From Phyllobacteriaceae bacterium (lineage in GTDB: Bacteria > Pseudomonadota > Alphaproteobacteria > Rhizobiales > Devosiaceae), in contig JAAZLP010000271.1 in assembly GCA_012799265.1 (NCBI GenBank), forward strand, positions 1-14,229: DNA of 14,229 nucleotides, in the 5' to 3' direction. The translations under genes and the position numbers were made by a program. Of the stretch, positions 6,358 to 12,421 are shown one piece after another (the stretch's first letter is position 1; the number at the start of each line of letters is the position of its first letter). Below the pieces are notes generated by a model, which saw only the letters and a program-made list of their open reading frames with translations, searched no databases and was not told the origin of the DNA.

Positions 6358-7185
6358 TCAGCAGACGGTCGCGACGCGCTCTTTGATCACCTGAAGAACC
6401 TCGTCGCCGGGGCGCTTCCACCAATTGTCCTGGCTGAATATCTCGACCTCCTGCGGGCCGAAAAAGCCAGCATCCTCGATCATCCTGCGGATGGCCGGCA
6501 GATCGATGACGCCGTCACCCATCATGCCGCGATCAAGCAGCATGTCCTTTGTCGGCACCAGCCAGTCGCAGATGTGATGCGCGAAAATCCGCTTCATGCG
6601 ACCGGCGCGCTCGATGGCGCGGGCAAGATTGGGGTCCCACCAGACGTGATAGACGTCGATAGCGACGCCGACGGTTTCGCCGAGATCCTCGCAGATATCG
6701 AGCGCCTGATCGATCGTGTTCACGCAGGCCCGGTCCGCCGCATACATCGGATGGAGCGGTTCGATGGCGATTTTGACGCCGGATGCCTTGGCATGGGGCA
6801 GCATGGCCGCGATGCCGTCCGCCACCATCCTGCGGGCGCCGGGCAGGTCCTTGGACGATCCCGGCAGGCCACCGACCACCAGCACCAGACAGTCGGCATT
6901 GAGGGCGGCGGCTTCGTCAATGGCACGTAGATTGTCATCAATCTGGGCCTGTCGTCCCTCCGCTGTCTCGGCGGGGAACATGCCGCCACGGCAGACGCCG
7001 GTGACCTGCAGCTTGTTCTGGCGGACGATGCGCGCAGCTTCATCGAGACCAATGGCTGCGATCTGATCCCGCCAGGGGGAGATGGCGGTTATCCCGGCGC
7101 GAAGACATCCGTCCACGGCTTCGGCAAAGCCCCATTGCTGGCGGGTGGTGGCGAGATTGAGCGAAATACCGCGATCCGTGCTCAT
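6358..7185 (-). CDS. Sugar phosphate isomerase/epimerase-like TIM-barrel protein
   Basis: A protein of 275 residues of the xylose-isomerase-like AP endonuclease 2 superfamily. Probable metal ligands lie at the ends of the barrel strands: Glu142 in IAIEPLHPMY, Asp177 in VGVAIDVYHVWWDP, His203 (or 204) in IFAHHICDW, and Glu248 in EVEIFS. The early text GISLNLATTRQQWGFAEAVD fits the first strand of the barrel. Members interconvert keto sugars or act as epimerases or dehydratases on sugars and inositols, usually with Mn or Mg. It is the last gene of a minus-strand set and its start overlaps the DUF993 stop (ATGA at 7182-7185), so the two should be made in fixed ratio. The partner dehydrogenase at 8518-9669 suggests that its substrate is an oxidised sugar or polyol. 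The true reaction is not known. Confidence 0.88.
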   Translation of the reverse strand: MSTDRGISLNLATTRQQWGFAEAVDGCLRAGITAISPWRDQIAAIGLDEAARIVRQNKLQVTGVCRGGMFPAETAEGRQAQIDDNLRAIDEAAALNADCLVLVVGGLPGSSKDLPGARRMVADGIAAMLPHAKASGVKIAIEPLHPMYAADRACVNTIDQALDICEDLGETVGVAIDVYHVWWDPNLARAIERAGRMKRIFAHHICDWLVPTKDMLLDRGMMGDGVIDLPAIRRMIEDAGFFGPQEVEIFSQDNWWKRPGDEVLQVIKERVATVC

Positions 7186-8351
7186 GCCGAAACTCCATGC
7201 ACGGCCAGCACCTGCTTCATCCGCTGGGTGGCGAGTTCAGGGTCGGCCAGCACTCGAGCCTTGTCGGCGAGGCGGAATAGCTCGGCCAGGTGCTGGATCG
7301 AACGGGTCGACTGCTGACCGCCGATCATGGCGAAATGGTCCTGCAATCCATTGAGATAGGCGAGGAAGACGACACCGGTTTTGTAAAACCGCGTCGGCGC
7401 CGCAAAGATGTGACGGCTCAGCGGCACTGTCGGCTCGAGGGTATCGAAGAACTCATTGTTGTTGCCGCGACCCAGGGCAGCCAGACCCGCCGACGCGGCC
7501 GGCGCAATGGCGTCAAAAATCCCGAGAAGCGCGTGGGAATAACCCTGCTCATCACCGGCGATCAGCTCGGCATAGTTGAAATCATCGCCCGTATACATCT
7601 TCACACTATCAGGAAGGCGGCGGCGCATCTTGATCTCCTTTTCTGCCGAGAGCAGGGAGATTTTGATGCCGTCGACCTTGCCGGCATGGGCGGCGATGAC
7701 GTCGAGACAGACATCCATGGCCGCGTCGTGATCGATGCTGCCCCAATAGCCCTGGAGCGCCGGATCAAACATCTCGCCGAGCCAGTGCATGATCACCGGC
7801 TCCTTCACCTGACTGAGGACATGGCCATAGACGCGGGCATAGTCGTCGGGCGATTTGGCCGAGGCCGCCAGCGCGCGACTGGCCATGAGGATGACGCGAC
7901 CGCCCTCGCCTTCGACAAAGCCGATCTGCTCGTCATAGGCACGGATGATATCGTCTATGCTGACATCCGGACCCGGCGCGAGGTGATCGGTGCCGGCGCC
8001 ATAGGCAATCAACGAATCGTCGCGCGTCCGCGCTTCGACCTGCGAACGACGGATCAGTTCCTTGGCCTCGGCCCAGGTGAGGCCCATGCCGCGCTGGGCG
8101 GTGTCCATGGCTTCGGCGACGCCAAGCCCGAGATCCCAGAGACGGTGCCGGAATTTCAGCGTCGTGTCCCAGTCGATGGCGGGCGTCAGCCAGGGGTCAT
8201 GCTCGGCCAGCGGATCAGCCACGACATGCGCGGCAGCAAAGGCAATGCGGGGAAAATCGCTGGCCTTGAATTTGACAAAGGGGATCGGCTCGCCGGTGAG
8301 CGTATAGGGGGAGATCGAGCGATCCGGATTGGGCAGATTGATGGTCGGCAT
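7182..8351 (-). CDS. DUF993 family protein, dihydrodipicolinate-synthase-like aldolase
   Basis: A protein of 389 residues. The text AAHVVADPLAEHDPWLTPAI, then LWDLGLGVAEAMDTAQRGMG, is the conserved N-terminal signature of DUF993, a family filed with the class I aldolases of the DHDPS/NAL superfamily. Two features fit that fold: VDGIKISLL with Lys230, placed like the Schiff-base lysine of GIKxxS motifs, and YTGDDFNY at 253-260, resembling the SGDD loop of DHDPS. It would then cleave or form a carbon-carbon bond next to a keto group, in the cytoplasm. No member is characterised to my knowledge. It is coupled by a 4-base overlap to the TIM-barrel isomerase. On its upstream side, 166 noncoding bases with two palindromic repeats separate it from the dehydrogenase. 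A purine-rich ribosome site (gaggggga on the minus strand) precedes the ATG. Family confident, chemistry inferred. Confidence 0.85.
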   Translation of the reverse strand: MPTINLPNPDRSISPYTLTGEPIPFVKFKASDFPRIAFAAAHVVADPLAEHDPWLTPAIDWDTTLKFRHRLWDLGLGVAEAMDTAQRGMGLTWAEAKELIRRSQVEARTRDDSLIAYGAGTDHLAPGPDVSIDDIIRAYDEQIGFVEGEGGRVILMASRALAASAKSPDDYARVYGHVLSQVKEPVIMHWLGEMFDPALQGYWGSIDHDAAMDVCLDVIAAHAGKVDGIKISLLSAEKEIKMRRRLPDSVKMYTGDDFNYAELIAGDEQGYSHALLGIFDAIAPAASAGLAALGRGNNNEFFDTLEPTVPLSRHIFAAPTRFYKTGVVFLAYLNGLQDHFAMIGGQQSTRSIQHLAELFRLADKARVLADPELATQRMKQVLAVHGVSA

Positions 8352-8381
8352 GGGTTTTCCCCCTCAAGGCCTTCACATACT

Positions 8382-8414
8382 GGATGTCACCCCGGCGAAG
8401 GCCGGGGTCCATCC
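8382..8414 (+). repeat. REP-like palindromic element, copy 1
   Basis: ACCCCGGC (8389-8396), loop GAAG, GCCGGGGT (8401-8408) forms a perfect 8-base-pair stem. GGATG (8382-8386) and CATCC (8410-8414) extend it after a small asymmetric bulge. The GTCACCCCGGC...GCCGGGGTCCA type of palindrome is widespread in intergenic gaps of alphaproteobacterial genomes. Here it lies between the DUF993 gene and the dehydrogenase gene. Confidence 0.8.
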
Positions 8415-8463
8415 TGAGATAATTTCCCATCACCGATCCATCGTAACCGCTCAACCTGCGGGA

Positions 8464-8495
8464 GATGGGCCCCGGCTCAAGGCCGGGGTGACATC
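8464..8495 (-). repeat. REP-like palindromic element, copy 2 (inverted)
   Basis: CCCCGGC (8470-8476), loop TCAAG, GCCGGGG (8482-8488), flanked by GATG (8464-8467) and CATC (8492-8495). Read on the minus strand it begins GATGTCACCCCGGC, the same 14 bases as copy 1 at 8383-8396, so the two copies face each other. Each can fold alone, or the outer arms of the pair can fold together across about 90 bases. The loop differs between copies (GAAG against TCAAG). Confidence 0.8.
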
Positions 8496-8517
8496 GGTGG
8501 GTGCGGTACGTTGTGCC

Positions 8518-9669
8518 TCAAAACTCCAGCTTCGGCACGTCGAGCCAGCGGCGCTCTGCCCAGCTCTTGAGACCAAGCTCCGCCAGCTGCACGCCCTTGG
8601 CGCCCGCTTCGAGGCCATAGGGCCATGGCGCATCTTCAGCGACGTGACGGAGGAACATTTCCCACTGTGCCTTGAAGCCGTTGTCGGCAGGCCAGTTGTC
8701 CGGCACCTCTTCCCAGTCGTTGAAGAAATTCATCGTCTGCGGCTGGTCCGGATTCCAGACCGGTTTGGGCGTGTTGACGCGATGCTGGGTCCAGCATTTG
8801 TGCAGACCCGCCACCGCCGAGCCATGCGTGCCGTCGACATGGAAGGTCACCAGATCGTCGCGGCGGACGCGCGTCGTCCAGCTTGAATTGATCTGGGCGA
8901 TGACGCCACCTTCGAGCTCAAAGGTGGCATAGACGGCATCGTCCGTATCCGCCTTGAAACGCTTACCATTTTCGTCAACGCGTTCCGGGATATGCGTCGC
9001 GCCAAGGCACGAGACCGCCTTCACTTCCCCGAAGAGATTGTCCAGCACATAGCGCCAGTGGCAGAGCATATCGAGAATGATGCCGCCGCCATCATTCTTG
9101 CGGTAATTCCAGCTCGGCCGCTGCGCCTTCTGCCAGTCGCCTTCAAAGACCCAATAGCCGAACTCGCCGCGCACCGAGAGGATATCTCCGAAAAAGCCGG
9201 AATCCCTCAGCATCTTGATCTTCATGAGGCCCGGCAGGAACAGCTTGTCCTGCACGACGCCATGCTTGAGCCCAGAGGCGCGGGCGGTTTTCGCCAGCTT
9301 GACGGCGACCTCGAGATCATCGGAAGTCGGTTTTTCGCAATAGACATTCTTGCCGGCGGCCAGTGCCCGCTCGAGCAGTCCAGCGCGCATCAGCGTCGTG
9401 CCGGCATCGAAAAAGATCGTGTCATCAGGATTGGCGACGGCAGCATCGAGATCCGTGCCCCAGCGCGCAATATTGTGCTTTTTGGCCAGCGCTTCGATCT
9501 TGTCGCGGTCGCGACCGACAATGATCGGGTCAACGACCAGCCGATCGCCATTGGAAAGCGTGATCCCGCCCTGATCGCGAATGGCGAGAATGGAGCGCAC
9601 CAGATGCTGGTTATAGCCCATGCGTCCGGTGACGCCGTGCATGATGATGCCGAGCCGTTGTTGACCCAT
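8518..9669 (-). CDS. Gfo/Idh/MocA family NAD(P)-dependent oxidoreductase
   Basis: A protein of 383 residues. The N-terminal Rossmann fold begins LGIIMHGVTGRMGYNQHL (6-23), a variant of the GxGxxG nucleotide loop. The family's catalytic motif follows as CEKPTS, with Lys113 in Glu-Lys-Pro at 112-114. The C-terminal substrate domain holds GGGIILDMLCHWRYVLD (194-210), where Asp200 and His204 take the usual D-x3-H catalytic positions. Relatives oxidise a secondary hydroxyl of a sugar, inositol or sugar acid using NAD or NADP. The insert ITLSNGDRLVVDP (36-48) lengthens the Rossmann domain compared with typical members of about 340-350 residues. A strong ribosome site GGGAGGAA (minus strand of 9676-9683) is placed 6 bases before the ATG. 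It has its own promoter with an operator downstream and leads the minus-strand catabolic genes. The substrate is unknown. Confidence 0.92.
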   Translation of the reverse strand: MGQQRLGIIMHGVTGRMGYNQHLVRSILAIRDQGGITLSNGDRLVVDPIIVGRDRDKIEALAKKHNIARWGTDLDAAVANPDDTIFFDAGTTLMRAGLLERALAAGKNVYCEKPTSDDLEVAVKLAKTARASGLKHGVVQDKLFLPGLMKIKMLRDSGFFGDILSVRGEFGYWVFEGDWQKAQRPSWNYRKNDGGGIILDMLCHWRYVLDNLFGEVKAVSCLGATHIPERVDENGKRFKADTDDAVYATFELEGGVIAQINSSWTTRVRRDDLVTFHVDGTHGSAVAGLHKCWTQHRVNTPKPVWNPDQPQTMNFFNDWEEVPDNWPADNGFKAQWEMFLRHVAEDAPWPYGLEAGAKGVQLAELGLKSWAERRWLDVPKLEF

Positions 9670-9699
9670 GTCGAGTTCCTCCCTCGCCGCCAGAGCGGT

Positions 9700-9717
9700 G
9701 TAACTATCTGGTTACTT
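9700..9717. promoter_or_regulatory. Putative TetR operator, copy 1 (dehydrogenase promoter)
   Basis: GTAAC (9700-9704), six bases, GTTAC (9711-9715) is an imperfect 16-base palindrome. The 17 bases TAACTATCTGGTTACTT (9701-9717) recur exactly at 10634-10650, in front of the transporter operon. For the minus-strand dehydrogenase the site lies at the expected transcription start, 31 bases before its ATG, where a bound repressor would block RNA polymerase. The TetR-family gene at the right end of the window is the obvious candidate binder. Confidence 0.65.
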
Positions 9718-9745
9718 GCTACAGGAAGGCGATGGCGCCCGTCAA
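9716..9745 (-). promoter_or_regulatory. Probable promoter of the dehydrogenase gene
   Basis: On the minus strand TTGACG (bases 9740-9745, 5 of 6 to consensus) is followed after 18 bases by TAGCAA (bases 9716-9721, 3 of 6). Transcription would begin about base 9709, inside the operator at 9700-9717. The close fit of promoter and operator supports repression. The -10 match is weak, as is common in this group. Confidence 0.4.
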
Positions 9746-9773
9746 GCGGGGACGTCCACGGCTTGTGTCCGGT

Positions 9774-10520
9774 TCAGATGCCCAGAACCATCTTGAGACC
9801 GACAAGGCCGAGGAAAATCAGGATCATGCGATCAAAGGCCTGACGGCTCAATTTGCCAGCGAGGAACTGACCGACAGGCATAAAAATGAGGATCGGCACC
9901 ATCGCGAGGAAGGATTCCAAAATCCATTCCGGCCGCATGATGCCGCTGAGCAGCAGCGCCGGCAGCTGGATGAGGCTGAAGGCCAGAAACATCGCCGACA
10001 CGGCGAAAAGATGGGACGCACGATCGAGCCCCATGGCGTGCATGAAGGTAACGCCGACCGGCGCAGAAAGCCCGGTCGCTCCCTGGCAGGCACCGCTGAC
10101 AAAACCCACGAAAGGCCCGAAACGCCGGGCATTTCTATCGCTGACGGCGACATGGGGATTGGTCAGTTTCAGCACGAAATAGGCGAGGAGAACCACGCCC
10201 AGCGACATGACCAGCACGCGTTCGGGAAGGTTGCCCAGCGCCCATGTGCCAAGGACGACACCGATTAGGCCCAGCGCCAGAAAGAGCGGCAGAAAGCCGA
10301 GCCGGACATCGCTCCGCGCCTCGCGAAACTGCCACATCTGCCAGCCATTGGTGATGATCTGGGTGATCGACATGATGGCGATCGCATGCTGAAGCCCGAA
10401 GGCTGACGTCAGTACAGGGAGCGCCACCATGGGCAGGCCCATTCCGGTGGCACCCTTGACGATGGCACCCGCACCAAGAGCGGCAAAAAGGATCGTCAGC
10501 CGGGCGAAATCAAGATCCAT
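9774..10520 (-). CDS. TSUP (TauE/SafE) family membrane permease
   Basis: A hydrophobic protein of 248 residues with about seven to eight membrane segments. The two family repeats are visible: GAGAIVKGATGMGLPMVALP (residues 16-35) and, in the second half, GFVSGACQGATGLSAPVGVT. TSUP permeases move sulfite, sulfoacetate or other small organic anions, often exporting sulfite after sulfonate breakdown, but many have unknown substrates. It lies divergent to tctCBA across a shared control region and 104 bases upstream of the dehydrogenase, which has its own promoter. No ribosome site of note precedes the ATG. Instead CAAGAT-CC-ATCTTG (10511-10524) straddles the start codon. The link with a transporter operon under the same operator suggests it exports or imports a compound of this pathway. 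Family sure, substrate unknown. Confidence 0.9.
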   Translation of the reverse strand: MDLDFARLTILFAALGAGAIVKGATGMGLPMVALPVLTSAFGLQHAIAIMSITQIITNGWQMWQFREARSDVRLGFLPLFLALGLIGVVLGTWALGNLPERVLVMSLGVVLLAYFVLKLTNPHVAVSDRNARRFGPFVGFVSGACQGATGLSAPVGVTFMHAMGLDRASHLFAVSAMFLAFSLIQLPALLLSGIMRPEWILESFLAMVPILIFMPVGQFLAGKLSRQAFDRMILIFLGLVGLKMVLGI

Positions 10521-10571
10521 CTTGTAGCACGCGTCCCTGCACAGTCAGGTTCAGGAAAATATCTCGGCAAC

Positions 10572-10601
10572 AATAGAGACTTTTTTGCCTCGTGGCGACA
10601 A
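10572..10601 (-). promoter_or_regulatory. Possible promoter of the TSUP permease gene
   Basis: On the minus strand TTGTCG (bases 10596-10601, 4 of 6) and TCTATT (bases 10572-10577, 4 of 6) are spaced by 18 bases, giving a leader of roughly 45 bases. The operator copy at 10634-10650 would lie upstream of this -35 box. Weak evidence. Confidence 0.3.
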
Positions 10602-10633
10602 GGAGTTAGAAGTTGTGCCGCACGCCTTTTAGC

Positions 10634-10650
10634 TAACTATCTGGTTACTT
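10634..10650. promoter_or_regulatory. Putative TetR operator, copy 2 (divergent permease/transporter region)
   Basis: TAACTATCTGGTTACTT, identical over 17 bases to 9701-9717. It lies in the 213-base gap between the permease start (10520, minus) and the tctC start (10734, plus). Four bases further on is TTGACA (10655-10660), a perfect -35 hexamer for the plus-strand operon, though no good -10 follows at the proper distance. TTGGGTCCCAA at 10672-10682 is a further small palindrome in the place where a -10 would fall. Confidence 0.65.
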
Positions 10651-10733
10651 CTGCTTGACAGCCTTGCAATATTGGGTCCCAACTCCTGCTCGGAGGGCCA
10701 GAAAAACGGGCCCCGAAAATGGGAGGAATGACG

Positions 10734-11771
10734 ATGAAGCAGTCTCTGCGGCTCGTCCTGGCGTCGGGCACAGCCCTTTTGACGCTCGGAACTTCTATGG
10801 CTTTTGCCCAGGAGTGGAAGCCGGATCGCCCGATTAACCTGATCGTCCCCTGGGGCGCTGGTGGCTCCACCGACCAGGTCACCCGTGTCACGGCACCGAT
10901 CCTGGCGGAAGCGCTTGGCGTCGACGTGGTGGTGGTCAACCAGCCGGGCGCCTCGGGCGCCATCGGCACCCAGGAAGTGCTCAACGCCCCGCGCGATGGC
11001 TATACCTGGACCGCCAATGCCATCGCCAACAACGCCACCTATCACGTGTCCGGCCTTCTGGCGGATACCGATATCGACGACTGGCATATCTATCTCTCGG
11101 TCGCCAACGTGCCGGTTGTCTCGGTCCCCGCCGATAGCGAGTTCACCGATTTCGGCCAGCTGCTCGAGGCCTTCAAGACCCGCGGCAATGAGATCACCGT
11201 GGCCACTGCCGGCGTCACCTCTTCGGGCGGCACGGCCATCGCGGCGCTGTCCGGCGCGGCCGATGGCTTTGACTACAACATGATCACCTATGATGGCGGC
11301 GGCCCGGCGGCGATTGCCGTGGCCTCGGGCGAAGCCATGGTCACCACCCAGCTGGCGGTGGAACAGACCGAACTGATCCGCGGCGGTCGCCTCAAGGCGC
11401 TGGCCGTGCTGTCCGACCAGCCGCTGACGCTGGACGGCGTCGATCCCATTCCGCCGATCACCAACTGGATCCCGGATATGGAACTGGCACCCGATTATTT
11501 CGGCATTTTCGTGCCGGTCGGCGTGCCGGATGAAGTGGTCGCCACGCTCGACAAGATCTGGGGCGAAAAGGTCACCACCTCGGATGCCGTCAAGACCTAT
11601 GCCGAAACCTTCGGCGCTGTCTTCGCACCCTCCTTTGGCGCTGAAGCCAGGGCGCTGGCCATGCCGGTGGTCATCCTCGAAGCCTGTTCCTCGCTGGAAC
11701 GCGGCGAAGCGGTAAACGACCCATCGACAATCGGCATCGACTGCGAAACCCGCACCGAAACCGCCCAGTAG
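10734..11771 (+). CDS. tctC: Tripartite tricarboxylate transporter substrate-binding protein (TctC/Bug family)
   Basis: With the start at ATG 10734 the protein has 345 residues. I chose this ATG because GGAGGA (10722-10727) lies 6 bases before it and the N-terminus becomes a normal signal peptide (MKQSLRLVLASGTALLTLG, cut after Ala-Phe-Ala at 23-25). The in-frame ATGs at 10719 and 10728 are before or against the ribosome site. The mature part starts EWKPDRPINLIVPWGAGGST, with the PWxxGGxxD-type motif of Bug receptors. NQPGASGAIGTQEV and NAPRDGYTW follow as in the family. It binds a small carboxylate or similar ligand in the periplasm and delivers it to TctAB. The ligand cannot be read from sequence. 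Its only two mature cysteines (318 and 337) sit in the C-terminal tail and may form a disulfide. It is the first gene of the operon. Confidence 0.93.
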   Translation: MKQSLRLVLASGTALLTLGTSMAFAQEWKPDRPINLIVPWGAGGSTDQVTRVTAPILAEALGVDVVVVNQPGASGAIGTQEVLNAPRDGYTWTANAIANNATYHVSGLLADTDIDDWHIYLSVANVPVVSVPADSEFTDFGQLLEAFKTRGNEITVATAGVTSSGGTAIAALSGAADGFDYNMITYDGGGPAAIAVASGEAMVTTQLAVEQTELIRGGRLKALAVLSDQPLTLDGVDPIPPITNWIPDMELAPDYFGIFVPVGVPDEVVATLDKIWGEKVTTSDAVKTYAETFGAVFAPSFGAEARALAMPVVILEACSSLERGEAVNDPSTIGIDCETRTETAQ

Positions 11772-11779
11772 CACATGCA

Positions 11780-11799
11780 GGGGGCCAGCAATGGCCCCC
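11780..11799 (+). promoter_or_regulatory. Intercistronic hairpin after tctC
   Basis: GGGGGCCA (11780-11787) and TGGCCCCC (11792-11799) form a perfect 8-base-pair stem with a GCAA tetraloop (GNRA class), 9 bases after the tctC stop. No T-run follows, so it is more likely an RNA-stabilising or attenuating structure. Such hairpins after the binding-protein gene of transport operons are known to raise its level above that of the membrane subunits. Confidence 0.6.
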
Positions 11800-11866
11800 T
11801 CCCCCGGTTCGCCGAGCGGGATTGGCTCGAAGGAGCGTCGAGCTCCCATTCCAGACAAGGTTCGCC

Positions 11867-12409
11867 ATGACGACTGACGAAACCCCCATCCCATCCGAAG
11901 ACAGTCCCCAGCCCGCGATGGTGCGGGCAGATCTCCTGACCGGATTGATGCTGATCGTCCTGGGCCTGGCGATTGTTTATGCCTCCTGGACCATGGACCG
12001 CCTCGAAGTCCGTCGCATCCAGCCGCTGACGGCACCAGGTCTCGTGCCCGGCATCCTTGCCGCCGCGCTGACGCTATGCGGCACCATTCTGTCCTTCCGC
12101 TCCATTCGCACACCGGCGCCGGGTGGCTGGCGCGATCTTTCCGCTGCGGTGACATCCGGTGCAGCAGGTCGGGCACTGGCGGTGGTCGTTCTGGCCCTGA
12201 TCTATACGCTGGGCCTCGTCGGTACCCTGCCATTTTGGGCCGCCACCGGCATTTTCGTCTTCGCGTTCATCATGATTTTCGAGTGCTGGCTGGCGACACC
12301 GCGCCGGCCGGTCATGTCTTCGCTGCCCTGGGCGCTGGGCCTGGCGGTGGTGACGGCCATCGTCATCACCCTGGTGTTCGAACGCGCCTTTCTCGTCCGG
12401 CTGCCCTAG
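11867..12409 (+). CDS. tctB: Tripartite tricarboxylate transporter small membrane subunit TctB
   Basis: With ATG 11867 the protein has 180 residues. AAGG at 11857-11860 is a fitting ribosome site, and the start gives the cytoplasmic tail MTTDETPIPSEDSPQP. A longer frame from TTG 11822 exists but has no comparable support. Four membrane segments are visible, at about 22-40, 58-78, 100-135 (possibly a re-entrant pair) and 153-172. The pattern DLLTGLMLIVLGLAIVYAS followed by FPGLVPG-like TAPGLVPGILAAALTLCG is typical of TctB. It is the small integral partner of TctA in the proton- or sodium-coupled tripartite transporter. The stop codon overlaps the ribosome site of tctA (aggagag at 12408-12414), so the two are coupled. 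Confidence 0.88.
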   Translation: MTTDETPIPSEDSPQPAMVRADLLTGLMLIVLGLAIVYASWTMDRLEVRRIQPLTAPGLVPGILAAALTLCGTILSFRSIRTPAPGGWRDLSAAVTSGAAGRALAVVVLALIYTLGLVGTLPFWAATGIFVFAFIMIFECWLATPRRPVMSSLPWALGLAVVTAIVITLVFERAFLVRLP

Positions 12410-12421
12410 GAGAGCCTTGCC

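Noticed and set aside
7290..8417. A 375-codon plus-strand open frame over the DUF993 gene
   Set aside because: It is antisense to a clearly conserved family member, and its composition is that of a shadow frame.
8382..8495. CRISPR-like or transposon terminal repeats
   Set aside because: There are only two copies, in inverted orientation and each internally palindromic, with no spacers in series and no transposase. REP-like elements explain them better.
10655..10682. Full sigma-70 promoter for tctC based on TTGACA at 10655-10660
   Set aside because: The -35 hexamer is perfect, but at 16-18 bases downstream the sequence is TCCCAA/CCCAAC/CCAACT, which is not a credible -10. Kept only as a note on the operator entry.
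11822..11866. Longer tctB start at TTG 11822
   Set aside because: ATG 11867 has a better ribosome site and gives a normal short cytoplasmic tail. The extra 15 residues look like translated leader.
10629..12233. A 534-codon minus-strand open frame over tctC and tctB
   Set aside because: It covers a transporter receptor with signal peptide and ribosome site on the other strand, and also the operator region. No domain is visible.
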